A stretch of DNA of 9,399 bases. Source: Caldisericota bacterium (lineage in GTDB: Bacteria > CAIJMQ01 > JAADFP01). The stretch spans positions 1 through 9,399 of the forward strand of contig JAADFP010000015.1 in assembly GCA_013152825.1 (NCBI GenBank), in the 5' to 3' direction. The position numbers were made by a program, and so were the translations under genes. This document shows, piece after piece, positions 1-5,624 of the stretch. Position 1 is the first letter of the stretch; every line of letters starts with the position of its first letter. The notes beneath the pieces are model-generated. The model was not told where the DNA came from, ran no database searches, and was given only the letters and a program-made list of their open reading frames with translations.

Positions 1-49
1 AGTTCCGCCCCGCCTTGAAGAGGCACAGATACATGATGCAGGATAGTGG

Positions 50-69
50 ATTCCTGCTTTCGCAGGAAT
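50..69. repeat. dRS3-like short inverted repeat
   Basis: ATTCCTGC (50-57) and GCAGGAAT (62-69) form a perfect 8-bp inverted repeat around TTTC, flanked by GTGG and GACA. The form ATTCC-N-GGAAT resembles dispersed palindromes such as the neisserial dRS3 element and similar short repeats scattered in many environmental genomes. Only one copy is visible here, so membership of a dispersed family is inferred. It could also act as a weak hairpin at the end of a transcript, but no T-run follows on either strand. Confidence 0.5.
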
Positions 70-129
70 GACAAAGGCAGACAAATGGAAGGCGAAGCCG
101 CAAAACAAAACACCAGCTCTCCTCTCATA

Positions 130-147
130 CCTGCGCAAGCGGGCAGG
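130..147. repeat. GC-rich stem-loop in repeat region
   Basis: CCTGC (130-134) pairs with GCAGG (143-147) around a GC-rich 8-nt loop. It is followed directly by a second copy (152-161) of the GCCCCGCCTT word also seen at 7-16. The arrangement suggests debris of a dispersed palindromic repeat rather than a functional terminator, because no U-tract follows on either strand. Confidence 0.35.
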
Positions 148-160
148 CTATGCCCCGCCT

Positions 161-188
161 TACCAGGAAACCGGGATACCAGGTAACC
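161..188. repeat. Imperfect tandem 12-mer, period 16
   Basis: TACCAGGAAACC (161-172) recurs as TACCAGGTAACC (177-188) with one mismatch, offset by 16 bp. It lies in non-coding DNA. No function is evident. Confidence 0.4.
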
Positions 189-248
189 AGTAAACAGAGA
201 GTTTGCTTCCTTGCATCCCGGCAGTGTAGTAAAAGAGGGCGGGGATGA

Positions 249-515
249 TTATTCCTGCAGTAGAGAGAGCAGTTCTTCTGAAGGCGGGATTTCTTCTTCC
301 CAGCGTTTTACCTCTTCTCCTTCCACCAGCACTACGGTGGTGGGTATCTTGAAAACCCCTAAAAGCGTTGCTTCTGTTAAGTCATCCAGATCTTCCATGT
401 CATAGTAGCGGTAGTCGACATTTAAATTCTCTTTACCTATAAGGTGCTCTACCTTGTTTCTTGTGCTCTTGCAGCGTGCACACTCGCTTTTCCCGAAAAT
501 CTTTATTTCTTTCAT
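249..515 (-). CDS. Thioredoxin/glutaredoxin-fold redoxin, probable NrdD partner
   Basis: This small cytosolic dithiol redoxin has 88 residues. Cys12-Ala-Arg-Cys15 sits at the end of the first strand (KIFGKSECARCK), and the thioredoxin-fold cis-proline is Pro58 in KIPTT, so the beta-alpha-beta ... cis-Pro-beta-beta-alpha pattern is complete at glutaredoxin/NrdH size. No signal peptide is present. The start is supported by the Shine-Dalgarno GGAAGGTG (524-531), which overlaps the nrdD stop; only 7 bp separate the genes, so translation is probably coupled. Known: some class III reductases (the NrdD2/NrdD3 subtypes) take electrons from a thioredoxin or redoxin instead of formate, and a redoxin is often encoded beside them. 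Inferred: this protein re-reduces the NrdD active-site cysteines. A general thiol-redox role cannot be excluded. The active-site pair differs from classic CGPC or CPYC, so the family name is left open. Confidence 0.85.
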   Translation of the reverse strand: MKEIKIFGKSECARCKSTRNKVEHLIGKENLNVDYRYYDMEDLDDLTEATLLGVFKIPTTVVLVEGEEVKRWEEEIPPSEELLSLLQE

Positions 516-522
516 GGTATTT

Positions 523-3012
523 TCACCTTCCTATCTTTCCATTAACTGCATAATTTCCCTTTTGCCGGGCTTTAAGTTCACCTATCTTTGATTTGTTCCA
601 GTTATTTACCTTGGAAAAGTAGCCCACTATTCTGGTCATCCCGTAGGTATCAAAACTTCCGCAGAAACTACATACCTCTTTTAGTCCCCTGTCTGAACGC
701 CGGCAGTCATTGCAGATGGTGAACTCTGGAGATATGGTAATTTGAGCGGCAGGAGTTTTATGGAAAGTTTTGCTAACCAGGTTGAGAATTCCTTCCGTAC
801 TCGGTTTTTCTTCCCCGATGAAAGCATGAATTATTGCTCCGCTTTCTATAAGAGGATGGAATTTTGCCTGTCTTTCAATCCTTTCCACCAGGGTGATAGG
901 CGCATCGGGACGGAAATGGATGGAATTGGTATAGTAATACTCATCCCTTTCTATATCTCCTTTTATGACATCTATGCTCTCCGGGTAATTCTCCATGTCA
1001 ATCTTGGCCAGTCTTCTGGTAGCGGATTCGGCTGGTGATTCTTCCAGGGAGATTTTCAGCCCGTATCGTTTGCTGTATTCTTTTGCTTTAAGGAACATGT
1101 AGGAAATAATCTTTAACCCTAACTTGTAAGTTTCTTCATCCTGGTGCAATTCCTGGCCTACCAGGTACTGCACACACTCGTTGAGCCCTATGATACCTAC
1201 GATGTAGGTCACCTTGTCCAGGTCTATGTAGGGGAATCCGTCCCGGGCAATTTTCCCCACTTCCCAGAGGGGGAGCCCCGGTGCTTTCATTAGTTCATGG
1301 ATAAAGTCTCTCTTTTCCATGTGAGCTTTCATCACTAATTCGAATGCATTATCAATCTCCTTGAATAATTTATCCAGTTTACCCTTTCCTGCCCGGTATG
1401 CTGCCTGGGGTAGGTTGATGGTTACGTTCTGGAAACCGCAAAACCTCATGCTTTCGGGGTGCCTTATCATGTAGTCATCGGTAACCTTGTACCTCAGCCT
1501 GCAGCAAGCGGCCAGGGTAACTTCGTCCCGGTCAAAGATAAAGTAGGGGCTGCCATTTTCTGAAGCTACATAGCAGGCAAACTTCAATAATTCAAATTGC
1601 TCCGGGTCGTTGAATGTATCTGCATTTACATGAATATCCATCTTGGGAAAGGCAAAGACGTGGCCATACCTGTCGCCTTCCAGCCATACTTCCATCAGTG
1701 CCCGGGCAAATCGCATGGCTTCTTTTTTGTATTCTTTGTAGGTTTTCCCCGTGGCTTTTCCATGCGGTCCTATGGCCGGCACTTCTTCCAGGTACCTGGG
1801 GATCCCCGTGTGAATGTTAAAATCCAGGAAGAGGGTTTGCCCGCCCCGGGAAAAGGCGTTTTGTGAGCCAGAGAAAATGAGATACTGAGCTTCCTGTTTC
1901 ATCTCCTTGTCAGACATGCCCACCAGATAGGGAGCGTAGAAAACGTTTAAGTAGCCCACCCCCAGTGCCCCTGCGTAGTAAGCCTGCATGGAGGCAAGAA
2001 AAGTGTTGAGGTGTCCGGTAAGGGTCCTTGCATGAGCTGCTGGAAGAGATGAAGTGTCCAGGTTTTCCAATTCCAGCCCGTATTTTTTCAGGTACTCCAG
2101 GGAGTGACTGGAGCAGTAAACCCGGGTGGGGTAGCCAAGGTCATGGATATGTATAATTCCTCTAAGGTGTGCTTCGGATACTTCCGGTGAGAAAACTCTC
2201 TGCAGGGAGTATTGCTTTAACACCTGCTCGGCGATAGTCAGGTTAACTGCTTCGGGGTTATTTGCAGAAATGTTAGAGTTTTCCTTGCTTTTGGAGTATA
2301 TTACCTTCTCCAGGTTGTATACGGGAATTCCCAGTATCTGTTGGGTAGCCAGTTTCTTACGGTAGCCACGGATGAGGAGCTCATTGTTTACCATTTCCCG
2401 GATTAGGGTGGTAGTGGTTTCTTTGAGCCCGGAACGAAGTATCTTGCCTTCTACAGCCGTAGCAATCGCATTAGCCACAGCCGGGGAGAGCTGGCATTCT
2501 TTTATGAGGGCGTTTGTTATCCTGTTTTTATCCCAGGGGAGGAGTACTTCTTCCTGGGGGGTGTACACGAGAAGGGAAAGGTCTGTGGTAGAGGTTTTTT
2601 TCGTGGTAGATTTTCTCACTTTTATAAGTGAGCGCTGGCGGTTTCTCCAATCACGGTAAAGTATAAAAGCTTTGGCCGTTTTTGCATGGCCGTTTTCAAT
2701 GAGAATCTTTTCCACTGCATCCTGTATCTCTTCAATATCCGGGACCTCGTATCCCTGGCTAAGCAGGTAATGCTCCACTTGCTCGGCCAGGTCCTCTGCA
2801 GTTTTTCTGTCTTCTCCTCCCACTGCTTTGGCAGCTTTAAAGATAGCCTCAGTTATCTTGTTTCTGTTATAGGAAACCAGCCTGCCGTCTCTCTTTCTCA
2901 CAAATTCTATATTGCCTGTTTTATCATTATCAACAGCCCCGGTATGCTCGGATATCCCCCTTCCCGTTTCTACATCTAAATCCTTACCAACTCTACCTTC
3001 TCCTGTTTCCAT
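523..3012 (-). CDS. nrdD: Anaerobic ribonucleoside-triphosphate reductase (class III)
   Basis: This oxygen-sensitive glycyl-radical enzyme reduces ribonucleoside triphosphates to dNTPs in the cytosol. Of its 829 residues, about 1-33 are a polar tail. An ATP-cone follows (about 34-125, VRKRDGRLVSYNRNKI), then a second, more divergent cone-like domain (about 155-225, PWDKNRITNALIKE), which may set overall activity by ATP/dATP. The catalytic barrel carries the IHIHDLG segment (287-293), Cys300, the Cys503-Cys504 pair with VTINLP (530-535), and GLNEC (609-613). The C-terminus has a zinc site (Cys767, Cys770, Cys781, Cys784) and the glycyl-radical loop RIVGYFS with Gly797. That loop resembles Thermotoga-type NrdD more than the E. 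coli RVCGYLG form. The start has an excellent Shine-Dalgarno (GGGAGG, 3018-3023, 5-nt spacer) and overlaps nrdR by 20 bp. Radical generation needs the NrdG activase, which is not in this window. Length exceeds the roughly 600-700 residues of simpler family members because of the two cones. Confidence 0.96.
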   Translation of the reverse strand: METGEGRVGKDLDVETGRGISEHTGAVDNDKTGNIEFVRKRDGRLVSYNRNKITEAIFKAAKAVGGEDRKTAEDLAEQVEHYLLSQGYEVPDIEEIQDAVEKILIENGHAKTAKAFILYRDWRNRQRSLIKVRKSTTKKTSTTDLSLLVYTPQEEVLLPWDKNRITNALIKECQLSPAVANAIATAVEGKILRSGLKETTTTLIREMVNNELLIRGYRKKLATQQILGIPVYNLEKVIYSKSKENSNISANNPEAVNLTIAEQVLKQYSLQRVFSPEVSEAHLRGIIHIHDLGYPTRVYCSSHSLEYLKKYGLELENLDTSSLPAAHARTLTGHLNTFLASMQAYYAGALGVGYLNVFYAPYLVGMSDKEMKQEAQYLIFSGSQNAFSRGGQTLFLDFNIHTGIPRYLEEVPAIGPHGKATGKTYKEYKKEAMRFARALMEVWLEGDRYGHVFAFPKMDIHVNADTFNDPEQFELLKFACYVASENGSPYFIFDRDEVTLAACCRLRYKVTDDYMIRHPESMRFCGFQNVTINLPQAAYRAGKGKLDKLFKEIDNAFELVMKAHMEKRDFIHELMKAPGLPLWEVGKIARDGFPYIDLDKVTYIVGIIGLNECVQYLVGQELHQDEETYKLGLKIISYMFLKAKEYSKRYGLKISLEESPAESATRRLAKIDMENYPESIDVIKGDIERDEYYYTNSIHFRPDAPITLVERIERQAKFHPLIESGAIIHAFIGEEKPSTEGILNLVSKTFHKTPAAQITISPEFTICNDCRRSDRGLKEVCSFCGSFDTYGMTRIVGYFSKVNNWNKSKIGELKARQKGNYAVNGKIGR

Positions 3013-3469
3013 CTCTTCCTCCCTTCTCTATATCTTTTACTTCCTTCAAAAAATCTCCTACATCTTCAAATTCTCTATATACAGAGGCGAACCTCACGTA
3101 GGCCACCTTATCCAGGTCATACAACCCTCTCATCACTGCCCCTCCTATCTCCTGGGAAGGGACTTCCACGTAGAACCTATTTCTCATCTCAGTAGAAATT
3201 TTTTCTACCAGTCCCTCAATTTTCTCCATACTTAAAGGCCTTTTCTCGCATGCTTTCATAATCCCTGCTTTTAGTTTATCTCTCTGGAAAGGTTCTCTTT
3301 TTCCGTCTTTTTTAATCACCATCAAGGGGGTCATTTCCACGCGCTCTCGCGTGGTAAACCTTTTCCCGCAGTGCAAACATTCCCTCCTTCTCCTTATAGA
3401 AGTGAAATCAGGACCTGTACGTGAATCCACCACTCGATCCTCCGGGTTTCCACAAAAAGGACACTTCAT
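2993..3469 (-). CDS. nrdR: Transcriptional repressor NrdR
   Basis: NrdR represses ribonucleotide reductase genes in response to the ATP/dATP balance. The 158-residue protein has the typical length. Its N-terminal zinc ribbon uses Cys3, Cys6, Cys31 and Cys34, with the family signatures DSR (15-17), IRRRREC (25-31) and RFTTRER (37-43). An ATP-cone follows (about 49-139, VIKKDGKREPFQRDKLKAGI) and ends in VAYVRFASVYREF. It is the first gene of the nrdR-nrdD-redoxin operon, and its own upstream region carries two NrdR-box-like palindromes, so negative autoregulation is likely. The ATG is the natural start because the conserved MKCPFCG begins there, although no good Shine-Dalgarno precedes it. The charged C-terminus (GGRDGNRRR) lies over the nrdD ribosome-binding site and start. 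Confidence 0.97.
   Translation of the reverse strand: MKCPFCGNPEDRVVDSRTGPDFTSIRRRRECLHCGKRFTTRERVEMTPLMVIKKDGKREPFQRDKLKAGIMKACEKRPLSMEKIEGLVEKISTEMRNRFYVEVPSQEIGGAVMRGLYDLDKVAYVRFASVYREFEDVGDFLKEVKDIEKGGRDGNRRR
3018..3023 (-). promoter_or_regulatory. Shine-Dalgarno of nrdD inside nrdR
   Basis: On the minus strand GGGAGG lies 5 nt before the nrdD ATG and inside the last codons of nrdR. It fixes the nrdD start and suggests translational coupling between the repressor and the reductase. Confidence 0.8.
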
Positions 3470-3470
3470 A

Positions 3471-3486
3471 ACGCAATATGTTGTTA
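3471..3486 (-). promoter_or_regulatory. NrdR box 1 (proximal)
   Basis: The plus-strand text ACGCAATATGTTGTTA aligns with the known NrdR consensus acaCwATATwTwGtgt at about 12 of 16 positions, including the core C-AATAT-TTG. It lies 2 bp upstream of the nrdR start codon, around the expected transcription start. Together with the distal box 31 bp away it forms the tandem arrangement typical of NrdR targets. The match is by eye; binding is inferred. Confidence 0.75.
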
Positions 3487-3492
3487 TATATA

Positions 3493-3521
3493 TTCTTAGG
3501 TATCCAACATGTTGTTGTCAA
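3493..3521 (-). promoter_or_regulatory. Promoter of nrdR-nrdD-redoxin operon
   Basis: A perfect -35 TTGACA reads on the minus strand at 3521-3516. With a 17-bp spacer the -10 would be TAAGAA (3498-3493), a weak match; an AT-rich TATATA run lies a few bases further on. The expected start of transcription is near 3486, giving a leader of about 17 nt. NrdR box 2 sits in the spacer and box 1 around the start, an ideal placement for repression. Confidence 0.6.
3502..3517 (-). promoter_or_regulatory. NrdR box 2 (distal)
   Basis: The core CAACATGTTG (3505-3514) is a perfect 10-bp palindrome matching the centre of the NrdR box except for a C in the ATAT segment; overall about 9 of 16 positions match. 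It shares CAA[TC]ATGTTGTT with box 1, offset by exactly 31 bp, which is about three helical turns and puts both on one DNA face. It overlaps the promoter spacer and touches the -35. Confidence 0.7.
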
Positions 3522-3578
3522 TAAGGAAAAAAACATTTTGAAGGCAAAAAGCGAATCTTTAAGTCAGAAAGAGAATAT

Positions 3579-4073
3579 TTATGGATTGTTCTGGCTTTTT
3601 CCGCTCTTTAGGCTTACGCGGATACCAGCATTTCTGAGCAGTTCTATCCCATCACCTGGTCTCTCGGTTTCTTTTTTACAGACTACCCGGGAGATGCCGG
3701 CAGAAATAATCATTTTGGCACAGAGGATGCAGACCTGGGCGTTTACGTAAAGGGTGGTTCCTTCGGTAGAGATCCCGAATTTTGCGCATTGCAGAATGGC
3801 AGAAGCTTCACCGTGCGTGCATCTGCCTACTTCGTAGCGCGTGCCACTGGGAATACTTTGCCGGTCTCGTTCGCATACTCCCGTATCAATGCAGTGGGGA
3901 GCACCGGAAATACATACACCGTTATATCCGGTGGCTATTATCCTTTTGCCTTTCACCACTACGGCTCCCACCTTTTTTCGCAGGCAGGTGCTTCTCTTGG
4001 AAACAAGTTCTGCTACTTCCATAAAGTAATCGTCCCAGGGCAGACGCTTTTGCTTAGGTTCAGATCTTGCCAT
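3579..4073 (-). CDS. comEB: Deoxycytidylate (dCMP) deaminase, ComEB-like
   Basis: This zinc hydrolase deaminates dCMP to dUMP, the substrate of thymidylate synthase, in the cytosol. Counted from the ATG at 4073 it has 164 residues. It carries the cytidine-deaminase-fold HxE motif (CTHGEA, zinc His and catalytic Glu at 87 and 89), the CxxC zinc pair (VCILC, 115 and 118), the ATGYNG substrate-loop segment and the AKMIISAGI helix. An upstream in-frame TTG at 4112 would add 13 residues, but it overlaps a TATAAT box, while the ATG has a GAGGGG Shine-Dalgarno 8 nt upstream. Oddity: the proline normally preceding the first cysteine of PCxxC is Val here (codon GTC). It lies 109 bp upstream of nrdR on the same strand, which fits a shared role in dNTP balance. 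Riboflavin-type or tRNA deaminases are less likely, given the ComEB-like insertion with extra Cys/His (GAPHCIDTGVCERD). Confidence 0.92.
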   Translation of the reverse strand: MARSEPKQKRLPWDDYFMEVAELVSKRSTCLRKKVGAVVVKGKRIIATGYNGVCISGAPHCIDTGVCERDRQSIPSGTRYEVGRCTHGEASAILQCAKFGISTEGTTLYVNAQVCILCAKMIISAGISRVVCKKETERPGDGIELLRNAGIRVSLKSGKSQNNP

Positions 4074-4100
4074 TTGACATACCCCTCTTTTCTTCCTCAG

Positions 4101-4129
4101 ATTATATAACAATGGGAAGCAATATTAAA
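4101..4129 (-). promoter_or_regulatory. Candidate promoter of the dCMP deaminase gene
   Basis: On the minus strand a perfect -10 TATAAT lies at 4106-4101. With a 17-bp spacer the -35 would be TTTAAT (4129-4124), a partial match. The predicted transcript starts about 20 nt before the ATG at 4073 and contains its Shine-Dalgarno. It sits in the short gap after the mnmE stop (4150), so this gene need not depend on mnmE transcription. No terminator is visible in that gap, so read-through from mnmE remains possible. Confidence 0.5.
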
Positions 4130-4149
4130 GGAAAACAATTGATGCTTTC

Positions 4150-5517
4150 TCACTTGCCGATGCAGAACCTGGAAAAAATATTGTCCAGGATCTCCTCTCC
4201 CACCTCTTCTCCCAGGAGAGACTTGAGAGCAGAAAGGGCTTCCTGTAAATCCCTAGAGACAAACTCCTCACTTAATCCTGCCTTTGCCGCTGCCTCTGCT
4301 TTCTCTGTTTGCGAGAGGGCGTTTTTCAGTAATTCTACGTGCCGCAGGTTAGTTACCAGAACTCCTTCACTCTGCAGTACTTCTCCCTGCAGAATTTTTT
4401 CAAGCATTTTCTTCTTCAGTTCTTCTATGCCTTTCCCCTGCAGGGCGGAGATCTCCACTTTTTCAGGGGCAAGAGTAGAAGGGTCCCATTTCCTCTGCAG
4501 GTCAATTTTATTGATTACCAGTAATCTGTTTTTATCCCTGCTTTTTTCCAGTATCTTCTCATCCTCCCCGTTGAGGGGGCGGCTTATGTCCAGAACTAAT
4601 AGCACAATATCTGCGGACTCCAGGTATTTCTCGCTCCTTTTTACCCCTTCCTTCTCCACGGCTTCCTTTACTTTTCTTATTCCTGCCGTATCTACCAGGC
4701 GAAATGGCACCCCCTCCAGGGTTAGCCATTCCTCCAGCGCATCCCGGGTGGTCCCGGGTACTTCTGTAACAATAGCCCTGTCTTTTCCCAGTAGTTGGTT
4801 CAAGAGAGTGGATTTACCCACATTAGGTTTTCCTGCTATGGTTACCAGGGCGCCTTCCCGAATTACTCTACCTGTGCTTTCGTTTTTTAAAAGGGAGGCG
4901 ATGGCTTCCCGGACGGTTTTTATTTTATTAAGCGTCTCCTCCCGGGAGATTATTTCTATCTCTTCCTCGGGAAAATCCAGTGAAGCTTCCAGAGAGGCTA
5001 TTAAATGGAGAAGATTTTCTTTTATTCTCCTTATAGAGCGGGAAAGGTTACCTTCAAGCTGGGAGGAGGCTATCTTCAGGGATAGCTCACTCTTTGCCCT
5101 TATAATATCCAGGACCGCTTCTGCCTGGGCCAGGTCTATCCTGCCGTTGAGAAAGGCTCTCAGGGTAAATTCTCCCGGCTTTGCCATCCTGGCCCCGGAA
5201 CTCAGGACTGCCTCTAAAACCTTTCTTAAAGGCACTATCCCCCCATGGCAGTTTATCTCCACCACGTCTTCCCGGGTATAGCTCTTTGGCTTCCTCATAA
5301 CAGTAATAATTACTTCATCCAGGGTCTCTCCGTGGTGAACTATGTGGCCGTAGTGGACGGTGTAGGTGGGAGAAAGGGATGGCTTCACCTTTCCTTTAAA
5401 TAGCCTGTCTGCAATTTCCAGTGCCCGGGGACCGGAGATGCGTACTATGCCGATTCCTCCTTCTCCCGGGGGGGTGGAGATAGCAGCAATGGTATCCTGA
5501 AAATCTATCTTTCCCAT
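4150..5517 (-). CDS. mnmE: tRNA modification GTPase MnmE
   Basis: MnmE, with MnmG, installs the aminomethyl-type modification at U34 of tRNAs reading split codon boxes; it acts in the cytosol as a dimer. The 455-residue protein is full length for the family. It has an N-terminal folate-binding domain (about 1-120, DTIAAISTPPGEGGIGIVRI), a helical domain, and an inserted G domain with P-loop GKPNVGKS (229-236), switch GTTRD (255-259), DTAG (276-279), NKID (336-339) and SAL (357-359). It ends in the hallmark CIGK with Cys452. mnmG is not in the window. The ATG is supported by the conserved N-terminus, but no Shine-Dalgarno precedes it and an extended -10 motif lies only 8 bp upstream, so the mRNA may be leaderless. 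A long opposite-strand frame over this gene is a shadow. Confidence 0.97.
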   Translation of the reverse strand: MGKIDFQDTIAAISTPPGEGGIGIVRISGPRALEIADRLFKGKVKPSLSPTYTVHYGHIVHHGETLDEVIITVMRKPKSYTREDVVEINCHGGIVPLRKVLEAVLSSGARMAKPGEFTLRAFLNGRIDLAQAEAVLDIIRAKSELSLKIASSQLEGNLSRSIRRIKENLLHLIASLEASLDFPEEEIEIISREETLNKIKTVREAIASLLKNESTGRVIREGALVTIAGKPNVGKSTLLNQLLGKDRAIVTEVPGTTRDALEEWLTLEGVPFRLVDTAGIRKVKEAVEKEGVKRSEKYLESADIVLLVLDISRPLNGEDEKILEKSRDKNRLLVINKIDLQRKWDPSTLAPEKVEISALQGKGIEELKKKMLEKILQGEVLQSEGVLVTNLRHVELLKNALSQTEKAEAAAKAGLSEEFVSRDLQEALSALKSLLGEEVGEEILDNIFSRFCIGK

Positions 5518-5524
5518 AGAGTGA

Positions 5525-5533
5525 ATTTTACCA
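5525..5533 (-). promoter_or_regulatory. Extended -10 candidate for mnmE
   Basis: On the minus strand the bases read TGGTAAAAT, an extended -10 (TGn plus TAAAAT). The expected transcription start would be at about 5518, next to the mnmE ATG at 5517. No -35 is recognisable 17 bp upstream. The same 9-mer occurs on the plus strand at 5568-5576. Confidence 0.4.
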
Positions 5534-5540
5534 TTTTTAT

Positions 5541-5555
5541 CCGCCGATTAGGCGG
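5541..5555. repeat. CCGCC/GGCGG palindrome between divergent genes
   Basis: CCGCC (5541-5545) and GGCGG (5551-5555) form a 5-bp inverted repeat around GATTA, almost centred between the two mirrored TGGTAAAAT motifs. It could be an operator for a regulator acting on both divergent genes, or a copy of a dispersed GC-rich palindrome. There is no T-run that would make it a terminator in either direction. Confidence 0.4.
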
Positions 5556-5567
5556 GATTCTCATTTT

Positions 5568-5576
5568 TGGTAAAAT
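5568..5576 (+). promoter_or_regulatory. Extended -10 candidate for the right-hand operon
   Basis: TGGTAAAAT on the plus strand fits an extended -10; the hexamer is TAAAAT (5571-5576). Transcription would start near 5583, giving a leader of about 42 nt before the TTG start at 5625. No good -35 is visible at the usual distance. This is the only promoter-like site seen for the radical-SAM/aroK/aroB/TPR/ligA run. Confidence 0.45.
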
Positions 5577-5624
5577 GTTAAAAGAATTCTCAGTGGTTAT
5601 CCCAATGAGGTTAGTAAGCAGATC

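Larger units (their letters stand above)
1..248. other. Gene-free left edge, repeat-rich
   Basis: No convincing coding frame is visible on either strand. The stretch lies downstream of the redoxin stop (249) and contains a perfect inverted repeat (50-69), a second stem-like element (130-147), a 10-bp direct repeat GCCCCGCCTT (7-16 and 152-161) and an imperfect tandem pair (161-188). No strong rho-independent terminator for the minus-strand operon is seen: a CATCCC/GGGATG pair (214-219 and 242-247) could close a long loop, but no T-run follows. A short plus-strand frame starting near 211 runs antisense into the redoxin gene and is not credible. Confidence 0.6.

Noticed and set aside
214..247. 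A possible terminator for the nrd operon (CATCCC/GGGATG)
   Set aside because: The stem has only 6 bp with a loop above 20 nt, and no U-tract follows on the minus strand.
211..405. A 64-codon Ser-rich frame over the redoxin 3' end
   Set aside because: It is antisense to the redoxin coding sequence and of low complexity; no start context was found.
3525..3578. A possible terminator after the dCMP deaminase
   Set aside because: A T-run is present on the minus strand near 3533-3527, but no stable GC stem precedes it.
4074..4112. A 13-residue N-terminal extension of the dCMP deaminase from a TTG start
   Set aside because: The region overlaps a TATAAT promoter element and the deaminase Shine-Dalgarno; the ATG at 4073 fits better.
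4370..4500. A cluster of CTGCAG words in mnmE
   Set aside because: These come from Leu-Gln codon pairs (such as LQGKG, ILQGEVLQ) and their neighbours; there is no regular spacing or repeat unit.
4067..5281. A 404-codon open frame on the plus strand, opposite mnmE and the dCMP deaminase start
   Set aside because: It is exactly antisense to a complete, motif-perfect mnmE. Its translation is Ser/Arg/Phe-rich low-complexity text without domains, as expected for a shadow of Lys/Glu/Leu-rich codons.
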